Shown: one piece after another, positions 31,719 through 43,100 of the stretch
Layout of the letters: each line of letters starts with the position of its first letter
Position numbering within the stretch: position 1 is the stretch's first letter
Origin: Immersiella caudata
Taxonomy: Eukaryota > Ascomycota > Sordariomycetes > Sordariales > Lasiosphaeriaceae
Length of the DNA: 64,000 bases
NCBI GenBank assembly: GCA_030512335.1
Contig: JAULSU010000007.1
Coordinates: 2,418,001 to 2,482,000, forward strand
Reading direction: 5' to 3'
Notes under the pieces: generated by a model
The model's database searches: none
What the model was told of the DNA's origin: nothing
What the model saw: only the letters and a program-made list of their open reading frames with translations
Made by a program: the position numbers and the translations under genes

Positions 31719-32471
31719 TCACCTCACACCACGCCCTCGAGGACGGGCCAGCCCGGCCCCCCGTGTCCCTCGGGTATTGCCACCGCCTCGCCCAATTCTC
31801 GAGGTGCCCCCGCCCCTTGTCGACGGAGCCGGCACCCGGGATTGCCGCGTCCCAGGAGTTGGCGTTTGGAATTTGGGCGTCGGTTTGGAGGATGTCGGCG
31901 GATTGTCGACAAACGAGGTATCAGTTGTCCTAAACACAGTCAGCAACTCAAATCTTGACGTGGCGGTGCCATCCGACCCACATGAACGTAGTTTCGCCCT
32001 CAACCTCAGCAGACGTCTTTGTTGGTAATTGTGAGCTTCCACCCTGCTCGTCTTGCTGCTTCACTCTTCGAAAAGACTCGGCCATCGGACCCTATGCGGT
32101 GCTGGTCAGCCAAGGCTGGAGAGGCTTCCAAGGTCAAATTCGCATACCTCCGGAAAGTCAACGCAGAAAGCGTTCATGTTCAGTCCATAGAGAAAGCTGG
32201 CGAAGCTCTCGCTGAACCGCGCCAGACTCTCGTGCATCAGCTGGAAATGCATCATGTTGGCCTCGAGGTCGGCCATGGCATCTGAGAGCTCTGCGAAAGC
32301 AGGCTCAAAAGTATTGAGGGGGAATTGGGCTTCGCCCGAGACACTCTCTCGAGCGGACTCTCTAAACGAAGAGCGCGACGACGGTCGGAGCGGTGTGGTA
32401 GGTCGAGATGTTCGGGTTCGCGAAGTGGACCGCGCTCGTTTTGCGCTCGAGTCCCGGTTTGAGCTCGGCAT
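31719..32471 (-). CDS. dam1: DASH/Dam1 complex subunit Dam1
   Basis: Exons (minus) 32148-32471, 31982-32091 and 31719-31929 give 214 residues. The N-terminus is Ser/Arg/Thr-rich with possible kinase sites. The conserved Dam1 core is residues about 50-108 (F-A-E-L-S-D-A-M-A-D-L-E-A-N, H-F-Q-L-M-H-E-S-L-A-R-F-S-E-S-F, L-Y-G-L-N-M-N-A-F-C-V-D-F-P-E). Exon 2 continues with A-E-S-F-R-R-V-K-Q-Q. The C-terminus is an RG/Pro/Thr-rich basic tail suited to microtubule contact. Dam1 is a subunit of the fungal-specific ring that couples kinetochores to spindle microtubules and is an Aurora B/Ipl1 target. Both introns have clear GT-AG ends. The gene is easily missed because no single frame covers it. Confidence 0.9.
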
Positions 32472-33393
32472 GATGATTTGCGAAGTCGGTATTGTTGTAT
32501 CAACGAGCAGTTGGCTGTAGTTAGGATTCCGTACTGCCCAGCTGTTGAAGAATCGGATCGCAGACTGTCGGGCTGATTTGTTTACTTGCAGCGATGGTGT
32601 CGCGGCGAATTGCCCCGCGGCGGGTTAGTGAGGAGGCACGTGCGCAGCAGGGGCCGGCGAATGAGGGGCGGTTTGCGGCGAGTCATTTGCGTGAACACCG
32701 CCAAGCCACGGAGCCACACGGCGGGGTGTAGCGACTTCCCGAGCTGCCCGCCCGCTTCAATGCCTCTGACGTTGTGCTCCAGGTTTTCATTCGGCCCCTC
32801 TGTTTCGGAGATGGACAGATTTTGGTGCTGTGAAGGTCATGACTCCAGTGTACATACCGCCCCGATCGTGAAATAAAGATTTCCAGACGCTTTCCTAGCC
32901 TACCTCAAGCCCAAATCCATCAAGAATCCGGTTCCTTGCCCCCATTTCGGTTGCGGCTTGTGCGGTTCACTCGGCTCAGGCCAAGCCTTCCGCCAGCCAG
33001 CGTCAGTCTCGAATACGTCGTATCCTGAGACTCGCGCTGCTTTTCTTGACCTTCAACTGAACCCTTTGTACTGGCGAGTCGTCCCTAAAGCCTCAAACGC
33101 TCACCTCAAAACTGCTCTCAATTGTATGTGGACAGTCACCTTCCGCGTTGCAGCCCTCGTGACCCAAGTTGATACCATTGCCCGCGTTGCTCGTCGGATT
33201 GCGCCTGGTTGACTGACACGGAAAGCCCGGGATAGCTTGTTCTGCGATTGGGCCGTCAACGGGGCTGTACTGAACTCGGCGCCTGTTGGATTCCTACCGC
33301 AGTGCTGTACCAACTCCAATCCCCGGCCGGACCTTAGGTGATGCGCGCGAGCCGACATCTCCTGTCATCGCATCCCTGAGATATCTATTCTCC
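32472..33393. promoter_or_regulatory. Divergent promoter (dam1 / Sec14-like)
   Basis: 922 nt. The frame of the Sec14-like gene is open back to about 33286, but the codon there is not ATG. No other gene, tRNA or repeat seen. Confidence 0.4.
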
Positions 33394-35412
33394 ATGCGCC
33401 CCACGCTGCCACTGCTGCGTCTCCGTCTTTCAGCATCTGCATCCGCCAGGACACTCTCTGTAAACAATCCTCTCGTTTGGCGCCCCTCTTTGCTGCCAAT
33501 TGACCAAGTTTCGCATCCTTCAGCCAGCGCATTTACTCGGAGCATCTCAGAACTTGGGTGCAAGTCATCGCATTGTCGGCATAGCGAACGGCGCAACAAG
33601 ACCGCCTCTCCCTCATCCCCTCATTCCCCGCGAGTTCTTATCGCCTCGTCGAGCAGCCTCTTAGGTCTTATTCTCCTATTTGGCATAGGATTGGGGTTTG
33701 GATTCGTTGCTTTTGACTTGCGACGCAACCATACATCAGACGAAATCCCCGATCTCACCGAGGGCGCCGAGATCATGACCGGAGAAATAGCGCCGGGCCG
33801 GCCCGGGAACCTCACCCCTGAGCAAGAGGAAAAACTCAGACGCCTATGGCAACTCGTCTTCCAGGTTTGCGGCGTTGCCCCGACCGAGAATGGAATTGCC
33901 GTTGCTCCCAACTCGACGCCGGCCCCCGTGGCAGCGTCGTCAGTTGATAAGTCACCTAAAAAGGGCCGCATGTCTATCTTCTCGCGCCGTGGACGGAAGG
34001 AGTCGGATCCGGTGGAGTCTGTTGTAGCCGCGCCGACCGGCCGTTCGCCGACGGTGGTGTTGTCTCCCCCTAAGGAAGGCGAGCATGATAAGTACGGCCA
34101 GACGCAACACTTCTACGATACACTCGCGAGCATGACACCTGAGTCTATTCGCGCCACTATCTGGAGCATGGTTAAGCACGATCATCCAGATGCGCTGCTC
34201 CTGCGATTCTTGAGGGCGCGCAAGTGGGAGGTCGAGAAGGCGCTGGTTATGATGATCTCGACCATGAGCTGGAGGGCAAACGACATGAAAGTGGATGAGG
34301 ATATCATGACCAATGGCGATGCTGCTGCTGTGGAGGCAGAGAAGAATGCCACCGACCCTGCTGAAAAGCGGTTGGGACACGACTTCTTGCAGCAAGCACG
34401 GATCGGGAAGAGCTTCATTCACGGTGTGGACAAGATTGGCCGTCCTGTGTGTTATGTCCGAGTCCGGCTGCACAAGCAGGGAGAGCAGGTTGAGAAGAGC
34501 TTGGAGAGGTATACGGTCTATGTCATCGAGACATGTCGGTATCTGCTACAGCCTCCGGTAGACACAGCCGTGAGTGAGCCCCAACTATGTCAGCAACTAG
34601 GGCATACTGACTTTTCCGCAGACCATCGTATTCGACATGACCGGGTTCTCTCTGGCAAATATGGTATGTGAATTTTGCGGCATCTAGTGATCGCACGCTT
34701 ACGGACAATGTGTAGGATTATACGCCTGTAAAATTCATGATTAAGTGTTTTGAAGCAAACTACCCAGAGTCACTTGGAGCAGTCCTCGTCCACAAGGCTC
34801 CCTGGGTATTCCAAGGCAAGTCAACCGCCACTCTGTTTTGCCCCTTTTGACTAACACCAAACAGGCATTTGGAGGGTCATCCGCGGCTGGCTCGACCCAG
34901 TCGTTGCCAATAAGGTACACTTTACCAACAACGTCAAGGAAATGGAGGAATTCATCGCCGTCAAGCAGCTCCCCAAGGAGCTCGAAGGCGAAGAAGACTG
35001 GGAATACGAATTCGTCGAGCCTGTGCCAGGCGAAAACGACAAAATGAAGGACACTGCAACGCGTGACCGTCTCCTTGCAGCTCGGGAGATGCTCGTCAAG
35101 GAGTTTGAGGATACCACGCTGCAGTGGATCCAGCACCCCGACGACGAGAAGTCGGCTGAGATCAAGGGGCGTCGTGCGTCGCTGGTCACACAGCTCCGCG
35201 AAGACTACTGGGGTCTTGACCCCTATCTCCGCGCCCGGTCATACTACGACAGAACTGGTGTGTTACTGCCGGGAGGCAAGATCAATTTCTACCCCAAGCC
35301 TGCACAAGAGTCGGAGAAGATGGTGGTTGAGTTGACGAACGGGGTTGCGGCTGTGAAGATTACCCCTGTTGCGGCGCCAGCGGTCGAGACGACACCAGAC
35401 GATGTAGACTAG
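33394..35412 (+). CDS. CRAL-TRIO (Sec14-like) phosphatidylinositol-transfer protein
   Basis: Exons 33394-34569, 34622-34663, 34716-34815 and 34865-35412 give 621 residues; starting at the internal ATG 33775 gives 494. The CRAL-TRIO-N helix region holds L-T-P-E-Q-E-E-K-L-R-R-L-W and L-L-R-F-L-R-A-R-K-W-E-V-E-K-A. The lipid-binding lobe includes G-R-P-V-C-Y-V-R-V-R, T-I-V-F-D-M-T-G-F-S-L-A-N-M, F-E-A-N-Y-P-E-S-L and H-K-A-P-W-V-F. The C-terminal part resembles fungal Sfh/Csr1-type proteins. The longer form adds an Arg/Ser-rich N-terminus and one strong membrane span (residues about 81-107), which is unusual for a Sec14 protein. The third intron begins with GC (GCAAGT). It likely moves PI or other lipids between membranes. 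Which start is used is open. Confidence 0.88.
34816..34864 (+). other. GC-AG intron
   Basis: Donor GCAAGT, acceptor AACAG, 49 nt, with a CTAAC branch site. It is needed to join W-V-F-Q to G-I-W-R in frame. Confidence 0.85.
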
Positions 35413-35700
35413 ATCTTGACCTTTCATCTTATGGTCCTTCCTACATTTCTCTAGAGGTGGCGGCGGAGTGATGAAAAGCTTTTGGTATATTGTTAATTAG
35501 CAGCCCAGGGTACGGTCCTCCTATCCGGAGGCTGGGGCATTTTAGAGGTAATGATAAAACACGGAGTACATGAAAGAAGACGTAAAGTCGGTGCGCATGG
35601 TTGTTGAAAGACTCGGACGGATTTGTATATTGGCATGTTGCTACATTTTGGGCTCTTCCCAGTTCCCAAGCTATCACTGTGAGTCTATACACCTGTCACC

Positions 35701-36400
35701 TCACACCTTGGACTTGATCTCCTCAAACAGGGCCTTGAGCTTATCCATGTCCGTCTTCTGCTGAGGCCAGCTGATGCCCAACCCCTCCTCCTTGTTGGGC
35801 TTGGGGATCTGGTAATCACAGAGTGGTCAGGTTCCGAGGCCGTGTAACAACACCATGTCACTGGGGGTTCTGAGGTGGGAACGATACATACCATGTGGAA
35901 ATGGACATGGTCAACCTCCTGGTGGGCGAGCCGGCCGTTGTTTTGGAGAATGTTGTACTCTTGTGCGCCTACCGCGGTGGCGAGCTTCTTGGCAACGGGC
36001 TATGGTTCCATATGTTAGAACTCTCCTTTCTTTGTCTATCTGGGTTACTCATTGCAGTCCTACTAGGAGCTCGGTGAGATGGTCGTCGGGAATATCCGTG
36101 AGCTTCTCGCCGTGGAACTTGGGGATGACGAGCTGTTATGCGTTGCGCGTGGTTAATACGCATGTGCGGACGACATAGGGTAGGGCTCGTACAGCGTGGC
36201 CACGGCTCAGGGGGTTGATGTCGAGGAAGGCGAGGGTCTTGTCGCTTTCAAAGAGCTTGAAGCAGGGGATGTCTCCTGAAGACGCCGATGACGCAGACGC
36301 GTGTTAGTTTGAGTTGGATTGGATCCCCGATGTCTGCCTGGGTTTATGGCTTGCCTTTGATAATCTTGCAAAAGATGCAAGAAGCTGCTTTGCTTGCCAT
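35701..36400 (-). CDS. HIT-family nucleotide hydrolase (Hnt1/HINT-like)
   Basis: Five short exons (minus): 36355-36400, 36193-36275, 36064-36132, 35892-35999, 35701-35808, giving 137 residues, the usual size. Motifs in order: C-I-F-C-K-I-I-K-G-D-I-P-C-F-K-L, then K-T-L-A-F-L-D-I-N-P-L-S-R-G-H-A-L-V-I-P-K, then N-N-G-R-L-A-H-Q, then the histidine triad H-V-H-F-H-M. The family hydrolyses adenosine phosphoramidates and aminoacyl-AMPs. No targeting sequence. The first intron uses a GC donor (GCAAGC). With five exons in 700 nt it is the most intron-dense gene here and is invisible in single frames. Divergent from mog1 across 714 nt. Confidence 0.93.
36276..36354 (-). other. GC-AG intron
   Basis: Minus-strand donor GCAAGC at 36354-36349 and acceptor TTCAG at 36276; no GT donor nearby preserves the frame between C-K-I-I-K and G-D-I-P. 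Confidence 0.8.
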
Positions 36401-37114
36401 TTTTGCTTTTGGTTGCTGACTTTGCTGAAGAAGCTTGAGGTGAGCTAAGCTTGAGCTGTCGATCAAGAGGAGTGTCTGACGTCGATTTGGAGCTCTTTTA
36501 GAGTCGCGAACCGCGTCGCGTGGAGCGGGGTAGATTCCGAGCTCCCGAGACTTCAGCGGCAGTATGTCGATCTCACCACGGGCGCCATCTACGCTGCATT
36601 ACTGCCAAATACGGTGGAATATACATAGTGAAGCCTTTATATGAGCTAACCTTGGAGAAACAGACGGCTGGCCAACCCGACGGTCCAGCTGCCCATTCTC
36701 TGCCTATACGACTGGGTTAGGGTTACAGCAGAGATCATATCCAAGCGACCTCCGGCTAGGTATCATTTGGCTTCATTTTCCCCTCTGGAGCAGAAAGATG
36801 CTTCGGTGTCTCTTAGTTAATGCCCTGAAAGTAAGCGGATTTTGCGGTTGGTTCATAATCAGCATGGAGCCAGAGCTGGGAGATCAGATGTCAAAGTTAC
36901 GGTTGAGCGGCACAGCCCCTGAACGTTCCCGCCCACCAGGCTGCCCCGCCCCCGCCATCGACATCATTGCCTGGTTGCAACACCATGGTCGCAAACCATA
37001 TCATACCTGTTCACAGCCTTCTCCAGTCCTTGAAATCCTGCCGCAAACACTATCCATCCAGCTCTTCCCCTTGACCAGACTTGCCATTTAATCCAACCTC
37101 CCATCGCCAGAGCC
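36401..37114. promoter_or_regulatory. Divergent promoter (HIT / mog1) with telobox
   Basis: 714 nt. GGGTTAGGGTTA at 36714-36725 is the reverse-orientation telobox. A pyrimidine-rich leader precedes the mog1 ATG. No coding frame recognised. Confidence 0.5.
36714..36725 (-). promoter_or_regulatory. Telobox-like GGGTTAGGGTTA
   Basis: Two TTAGGG-type units on the plus strand, midway in the divergent promoter. Confidence 0.45.
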
Positions 37115-37866
37115 ATGACGACCTACCGAAACACCCCTCTCTTTGGCGGGGCTCTCCAATGCGATCTCCCCGAGAAATTCGCAGATGTCAGGTACGAAGG
37201 CGCAGCCTTGCCGCGGCGCAAGCCCTCAATCTAGGCCCCAGCCTGCTGACCCTTTTCCTTCCCCATCGCAGCAAGCTTCGCCAGGTTCCCGACAACCAAG
37301 AAGTCTACATCGACAAGGACGGCTTTACCAGCATTATCTTCGACATCACCGACCGCGTCGGGGCCTCCGGCGGCGGCCTCGAGACTGACGGGCGCGCGCT
37401 GACCACGCACCTGGAGGAGCTCGTCGGCGATGACGCCGACACGGTCAAGGTGTGGAACACAACCGAAACCCAGTTCTCCCATCTCGAGTAAGCATCTCTC
37501 TATCCCCGACCCCCCTTTTGCAAACGGAAAGAGACCACCCGGCTAACCCACGTACCCCTTGGCAGCGAGACTATCCCCGCATATACTCTCATCGCGACTC
37601 AGACCCCAAAGCCAGATCCAAGGTCGGAGCGGACATCAGCGCCGGATTTCACGGCGCTGATTCTGACGTTGGTGCGGCTGGAGAAGGAGAAGACGGACAT
37701 CTTGATTACCATTAATGTGCCGCATATCAAGGGGGAGTATGACGAGGAGGAGGTTGATCTAGCGCTCGGGAAGCAAGGAGAGCTGATCGGAGATGCTGTT
37801 GAGTATGCCGCGAGAATTTGGGGGAGCTTTGATGTGAAGGACTGGAACTTGTTCAACGAGATTTGA
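37115..37866 (+). CDS. mog1: Ran GTPase-binding nuclear import factor Mog1
   Basis: Exons 37115-37191, 37272-37487 and 37566-37866 give 197 residues. The diagnostic N-terminus is T-P-L-F-G-G-A-L-Q-C-D-L-P-E-K-F-A-D-V-S, followed by L-R-Q-V-P-D-N-Q-E-V-Y. Later motifs are W-N-T-T-E-T-Q, I-L-T-L-V-R-L-E and T-D-I-L-I-T-I-N-V-P. Mog1 binds Ran/Gsp1 and promotes nucleotide release, supporting nuclear protein import. Introns are 80 and 78 nt. Codons are mostly C-ending in exon 2 and shift to G/T-ending in the last 150 nt. Confidence 0.95.
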
Positions 37867-38220
37867 AATGTTGCGCCAAGGGGGCTGCATTGAGGAGAGG
37901 ACGCCGGTGAGTCCGGGATTTCTTCAGTCATATTGTTTTCGCGCAGTCAAGCGAGCTGGAGTGATTTGATGCTGGGTGTCTAGCTAAGATGCCGTTTGGC
38001 AAAAGGGACTGGTTTGAAGGAAGGATCACATCTCGCCGCGGCATGGTGGGAGGGAGCTCGTGACGTGGTTGTCATGGCTATCATGAAATCGTACATTTCC
38101 AGGCAGTGCTGGAATCTACCAAACATTTTATGTAGAGCAAAAATCTAGTTAGCCCCCCATGGGTATCAATAATGGCACAAACGCCGTTAATCCGCTCCGG
38201 TTGCGCCCCGTTATACCCGG
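37867..38220. other. Convergent spacer
   Basis: 354 nt between the mog1 stop and the SprT-like stop; probable 3' UTRs only. Confidence 0.5.
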
Positions 38221-40120
38221 TTACCCAAACACGTCGGCGTCATCCTTCACCACTGGCGTCGCCAGCTTGCCCTGCCTCTGGGACCACTTGTTCGCAACGA
38301 GCTTCATGATATCCTTCTGCGGACTTCCCGGGTTCTCCTGCCGGACCTTTTTCATCTCCTCCTTCATGAATAGCTGGTATTCCGATGGACCCTTCTTCTC
38401 GCAACCTGCCTTCGTCGTGCCAGATCCCCTCGGCACCGGCTTGATCTGCACGAGCACTCCCTTGCAACTTCCACAACGATGCCTTTCGGGATGAACGCTC
38501 TTGGAATGCCGCTTGTATTCCATGCTGCATCCCTCGCACTGCCAGATGTACTTGAAGTCGATATCATATGAATGCTTGGTGGTAACTTCGACTCCACGGT
38601 GTGCAAACGCCCGTGAGGTCTTGGAAGCCCAGAGCTTGAACTCCTTGCCATGTGGATTCTTGGTGATGCTGGAGATCATGAAGTTGGCGAGATGGCAGAA
38701 TTCGTGTGCGACTACGTTGAGCAAACGGTGCTCGTCGTCAATGACCTTCTCGGCGAGCTCGATTGATGCGTAATGCTTGGGCGGCGGACCATTGGGGCCC
38801 GCGTTGCGCTGGGTCTCCCGCTTCCAGTTTGCACGGCCAGCTGTGGTGTTGAGCTTCTTGGACCAGTTCAGCTGGATACCACCCGTGGATGCGGCGAGCT
38901 GCGAGATTTGTCCGTCTGTGATCGTCTCGTCTAGCTCGCGGAGGAAAGACGCAGCGAGCTCATGCTTGATTTGCTCAAAAGCTTTCTTGGCCTCGCGCGA
39001 TGAAATGGGTTTCAACTTGGGGGCGGGCGTGGGTTTGACCGGGTTTGCCTTGGCTGGGTCGGGGAAGAGCTGCTTCCGCGGAGAGTGCTCATCGTTCCAG
39101 TCGTCGATGAACTCTTGATTCCAGAACATGTCGGTGCTGGGATGGTGAGGTGTCGTCGGAATGCGGGAAAGCTTCTTGGGAGAGACGAGACCGGGTTTGT
39201 TTGTTGGAGGCGAGGGGGGTGGCGTCCTGTCTCCGTCTCGTTGCTTTACTGAAGAGTCCGACGGGAGGGGGAGAGCAAAGTCATTGCTGGAAAATATTAG
39301 CGACTTTCGTCCCATGTCGTCTGCTTTATTCACCAACGACTCACAGTTTTAGACCAGAGAAGGTATCTGCTAGGTCTCTCTCCGCCACTTTCTTCGTAGT
39401 CTTCCCGTTTGTAGACTGTTCTCGGCCCCGTCGAGTTGATTTCGAACGAGAGGGACCGCCGACTTTCTGGCCGTCACCATCGTCACCATCCTTTCCTGCT
39501 GCATTTGTCCCAGCCTTTGATTGCGTGGGTTTTCTGTCTTTGAGACGAAGGCTAGGCTTCTTTGGCGGGTTTGGTCTAATATCCACAACCAACTCATCCT
39601 CTTCGTCGTCATCCACAATAAAGTCATCCAGGTCGTCCAAGTCGTCCTCAAATGCAGAGTTGTCCTCCTCTGCGGTGTCAAAAACATCCTCGGCCAGAGA
39701 CACCTCTTCAATAATCGTTGCATCCTCCTGGTTCGAGCCATCCCCTCCCTCTTGCTCCTCACTGTGAACTATTGGAACCGACAGGCTGGTCCTAGACCTA
39801 AATGCAACCCTTGGCCGTCGGGGTTGGGCCTTCTTCTCTTCAGCCAGAGGGGCAGTGTCGACTTCATCCTTCGTCAGATCTGGCGTCCATTGTCGCAGCA
39901 GCGCATTGTCGGATATGTTGCCTAGCTTTCGCCTCCGCACTGTCGCTGGCGCCTTCACTGGTTCCTTCTCTGTATTTTCGTCATCATCGTCGGCAATTAT
40001 TTTTCGACTTTTCAAGGTGGCCAGCGGTGGCAGCTTCTTCTGCCGCCGAACTAGGGTTGCAAGGTCGGGAAGCGAATCATCGCTTTCGTCGCTCGTGTCT
40101 GTGACTCGGAGCCGTGCCAT
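38221..40120 (-). CDS. GCNA-like SprT metalloprotease with C-terminal HMG box
   Basis: Exons (minus) 39345-40120 and 38221-39286 give 613 residues. Residues 1-330 are acidic and disordered (D-D-L-D-D-L-D-D-F-I-V-D-D-D-E-E-D-E). The SprT domain spans about 370-545: V-V-A-H-E-F-C-H-L-A-N-F holds the HExxH zinc site, followed by zinc-ribbon cysteines (C-E-G-C and C-G-S-C). The C-terminus has an HMG-box-like segment (K-K-G-P-S-E-Y-Q-L-F-M-K, K-L-V-A-N-K-W-S). This order matches animal GCNA/ACRC and the S. pombe HMG/SprT protein. SprT proteases such as Spartan and GCNA remove DNA-protein crosslinks in chromatin. The acidic tail may bind histones or SUMO (inference). The domain call is firm; orthology to GCNA is likely. 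Confidence 0.9.
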
Positions 40121-43100
40121 GCTCGTTGCCTACAGGACTATGACTAGTTGACGAGGATGCTATCGGTTCGACTCATCACCTTGGAATTCACGATGACTAC
40201 TCACGGCGTTGGAATTCGATCTGGCAGCAATGCAGAAATCCTGCTCATTCAGTGGTAAACGGAGACTGGTTGCTATGGGTGACCGGGGATCTCCGTCCAA
40301 GAGGCCCCCACGTTTGGGTTTGATCGACCCCCCACTTTTCCCACCTCGTCAGCTCCCCTGGCAAGGAGCGGCCCTTTGCAAAAGAGAAAATTCGACGGCC
40401 TGTGCGGAGTCCGAAGCTTCACTTAGCAGGCTCATCAACGGCACAGCTTCCTCCTGCGTATAGGTAGCGTTAAGCTATCTCACGCTTTGGTGAGAGGGCA
40501 CAACATGCAAGTTGCGCAACATGGGAACATTGGCTCCGTAGGACAACTTCCGTTGCGGTACCCGCTCTGCGCGTGGCCCAGACCTCGATGGCCCTCCCGT
40601 CTCAGCACTGTTCCAGAATCCAGAGGCATGGAGAGACCAGCTTTGCTCTCAAGCGTCTTGACTCGTCCGGTCATTCCGGAATTCCTCATCCGAAGCCAGC
40701 GTGTTCCAAGGCGGTCCAACGTAGTTATTGACAGCGCACCGCGGGAGATAACGCCGCCCTTTGACCTTTCAACATCTGGCGGATGGTCTGGCTTGATTGT
40801 TTGTACAACGCTACTGTGAGGCTTGCAGAGGCAACCTCGTTGATCGACGCCGCCGAAAATTGCACCTTTGGATTCTGACAGTGGCGTCTTGAACGTTGTC
40901 TGACAAGATTATTTTTTTTACTAGTTCCGTTGCTTCTTTTGTGAGGTCGGTGGCTTTCAATACAGTGATGGCGCTTGAAGCTCTTTGCGCGTCTGATTGT
41001 GTTAGCAGCGCGCTGAGGCGTGTGCCAACTTGCATCTGGAAGACACAAAAGACTTTACGACGCGCATATCGGCCTAAATTTAGGCTGGCTTTTACACGAG
41101 ATAACATTCCGAGGGTGCATGGACCGTCGTAAGAAAATCTCAAGCGCCCGTCACCAGAGGACACAAATCAGGCTATTCACCTTCTGGGGAAGCAGGTTGG
41201 ATTTTTCCGCAGCATGGTCAGCGAGCAGCTGCACTGGGTGTCACTTTCTCACCACCGACCATCCACTGAGTGTGTCTCGCGGTGGGCAGCTAATGTAGGT
41301 ACCGGTCGACTGGCGGCCGATTCGGGTTGGCGAGGGCCGGCTGTCGGCGATCTCGTTGCTACACCGCATCGTGTCGCGACGCTTCACCAGCTCGTGGAAG
41401 AAACGCCATCCACCGCACCGAGAGTTTGCGTGGGTTACGCGGCCCCCCTCCGCGACCAGGTCGGGGCCTGTCATCTAGAGGGCCTGCCTGCCCTGGCGGA
41501 TGCTGCCGAAAAAGTGGGATTTGCTTCGCCGCCAACTTCACGGCAGGGCAAATTGCAACCCATCGTCATCGATTGCCCTCGATATTGCACTGGCTGGGCG
41601 TTCAGGTCCTCCGCAGCACCGTTCCATGTGGAGGCAACTGAAGGGTGCCTGTAAAGGTTGGCATTTGCCGGTACGAAAGTCGCACCAGGCGGATTTGCAC
41701 TAACATTCCCTCATGCGCTGGAAATAGATTGGTTCACGGTCAATTTGCTGTTACCAGGTACCCGAGAGGCACGATAGCAGGGGGTAAAGGGGCACCATCG
41801 AGCTGGCACTGTGTTCGGAACATTCAGTTTCAAGAGGGCCGGGAGGCTGTCTGTTGATGCTGCGGAACATCTTCCTCTCTGAGGCCCGCATCGTCAACCT
41901 TATTGACAGCGCACAACCTGGTGCCTTCTTTGCGACCACGACCTCAACTCGCTCAGGAGAGAAGAGGATGCGTGGGAATCGCTGCGAGTCTGAGACACCT
42001 CGGGCGCAAACAGCTGATAGGCGCAGCCTTCGTATTCTTTCTGCTGTCGCCACTGGTTAGGCCAACACACGGTGGGCTGTCGGGGCTTGCTGCGGAGTCT
42101 GTGCAGCTTGCACCGGCGTGATGGGCTGATGCCAGGAAGGGAGCGATAGCAAAATTCTCAGGTCGGTTCGCTCGGAGGGCGTCCAAGTTCGCGGATGTGC
42201 CATTGGGCCCTATGTGGAACCGTTGATGAACCTGAATGCCGGCTTAGGTGAATTTGGACTTGGTGAATTCTGTAGCCTTGTTGCTGGCAGCACGTTCCCT
42301 GATTTCTAGAACTCAACGTCATGCTGTCGACGCTGGATCAAGCTTGGGCTCCCGCCGGCCCAGCTGGGTACTTGGGTGGTACTTGATGGAGCCGTTCCGG
42401 CTGCGCGACCAAGGAGTCCGGTACCTGGGCGTGGCGAAGTCAAGGAAGCTGAAGCACCCGCAATTTCGATGCGATGACCTGGTTCGACCACTATTCGCAA
42501 GCACATCATCCCTGAGGGTTCCAGCAGCGGACCGACTGCGCTTCTCCATTGGACGGTTGTGAGAGGTCAATTGAGATGGTGGCGCGAATAGGAGCCAAGT
42601 ACCCGCAAGTACCTCGACCAAGTTCCCGCTGCAGATCGCCGGGCAGTCCAGCCCAGCTGCCAAGGTTGTCAGCCCTGGCAAAAAAGAAAGGGCGCCAGAA
42701 GAAGTAAAAGAGCTTGGTGAAAGACTCGAGAGAATGAAATGGGGAGGCTGAAAAGAAGAATTTTTGACGTTTGCAAAAGTTTGGGCGATCGTGTTTGCAT
42801 CCTGTTCAAAGGGACGGCGGAGCAGCATGGCGACTGGGAGCTTGGCGGCCACCATGAGAATGGTGATCTCGCTGTTGCTCAAACAGCCGGTTTCCATTGG
42901 GTTTTCGGGCGTGGTGAAGCACAGTGCGGGTTGGTCTGACGCGGCACTGCACCTGCTTGGCAGCCCACTCACCCTTTTCGACAGCCCCTGGCCAATGCTT
43001 CCAACCCCCCCAGCTAGGGACTGCCCTGACCGAGCGAGTGAGCGAGCAACTTGGCCTGGGCCCTGCTCCTTCCGTCACGACGAAACGCTGGCCCATCCTT

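Noticed and set aside
1573..36725. Telomere-like repeats as signs of chromosome ends or fusion sites
   Set aside because: Each site has only two to two and a half units and lies in a normal promoter or spacer between intact genes, so regulatory teloboxes fit better than telomere relics.
42319..42972. 217-codon minus-strand frame upstream of fks1
   Set aside because: No domain, no codon bias like the neighbours, and overlapping open frames on the other strand; probably chance.
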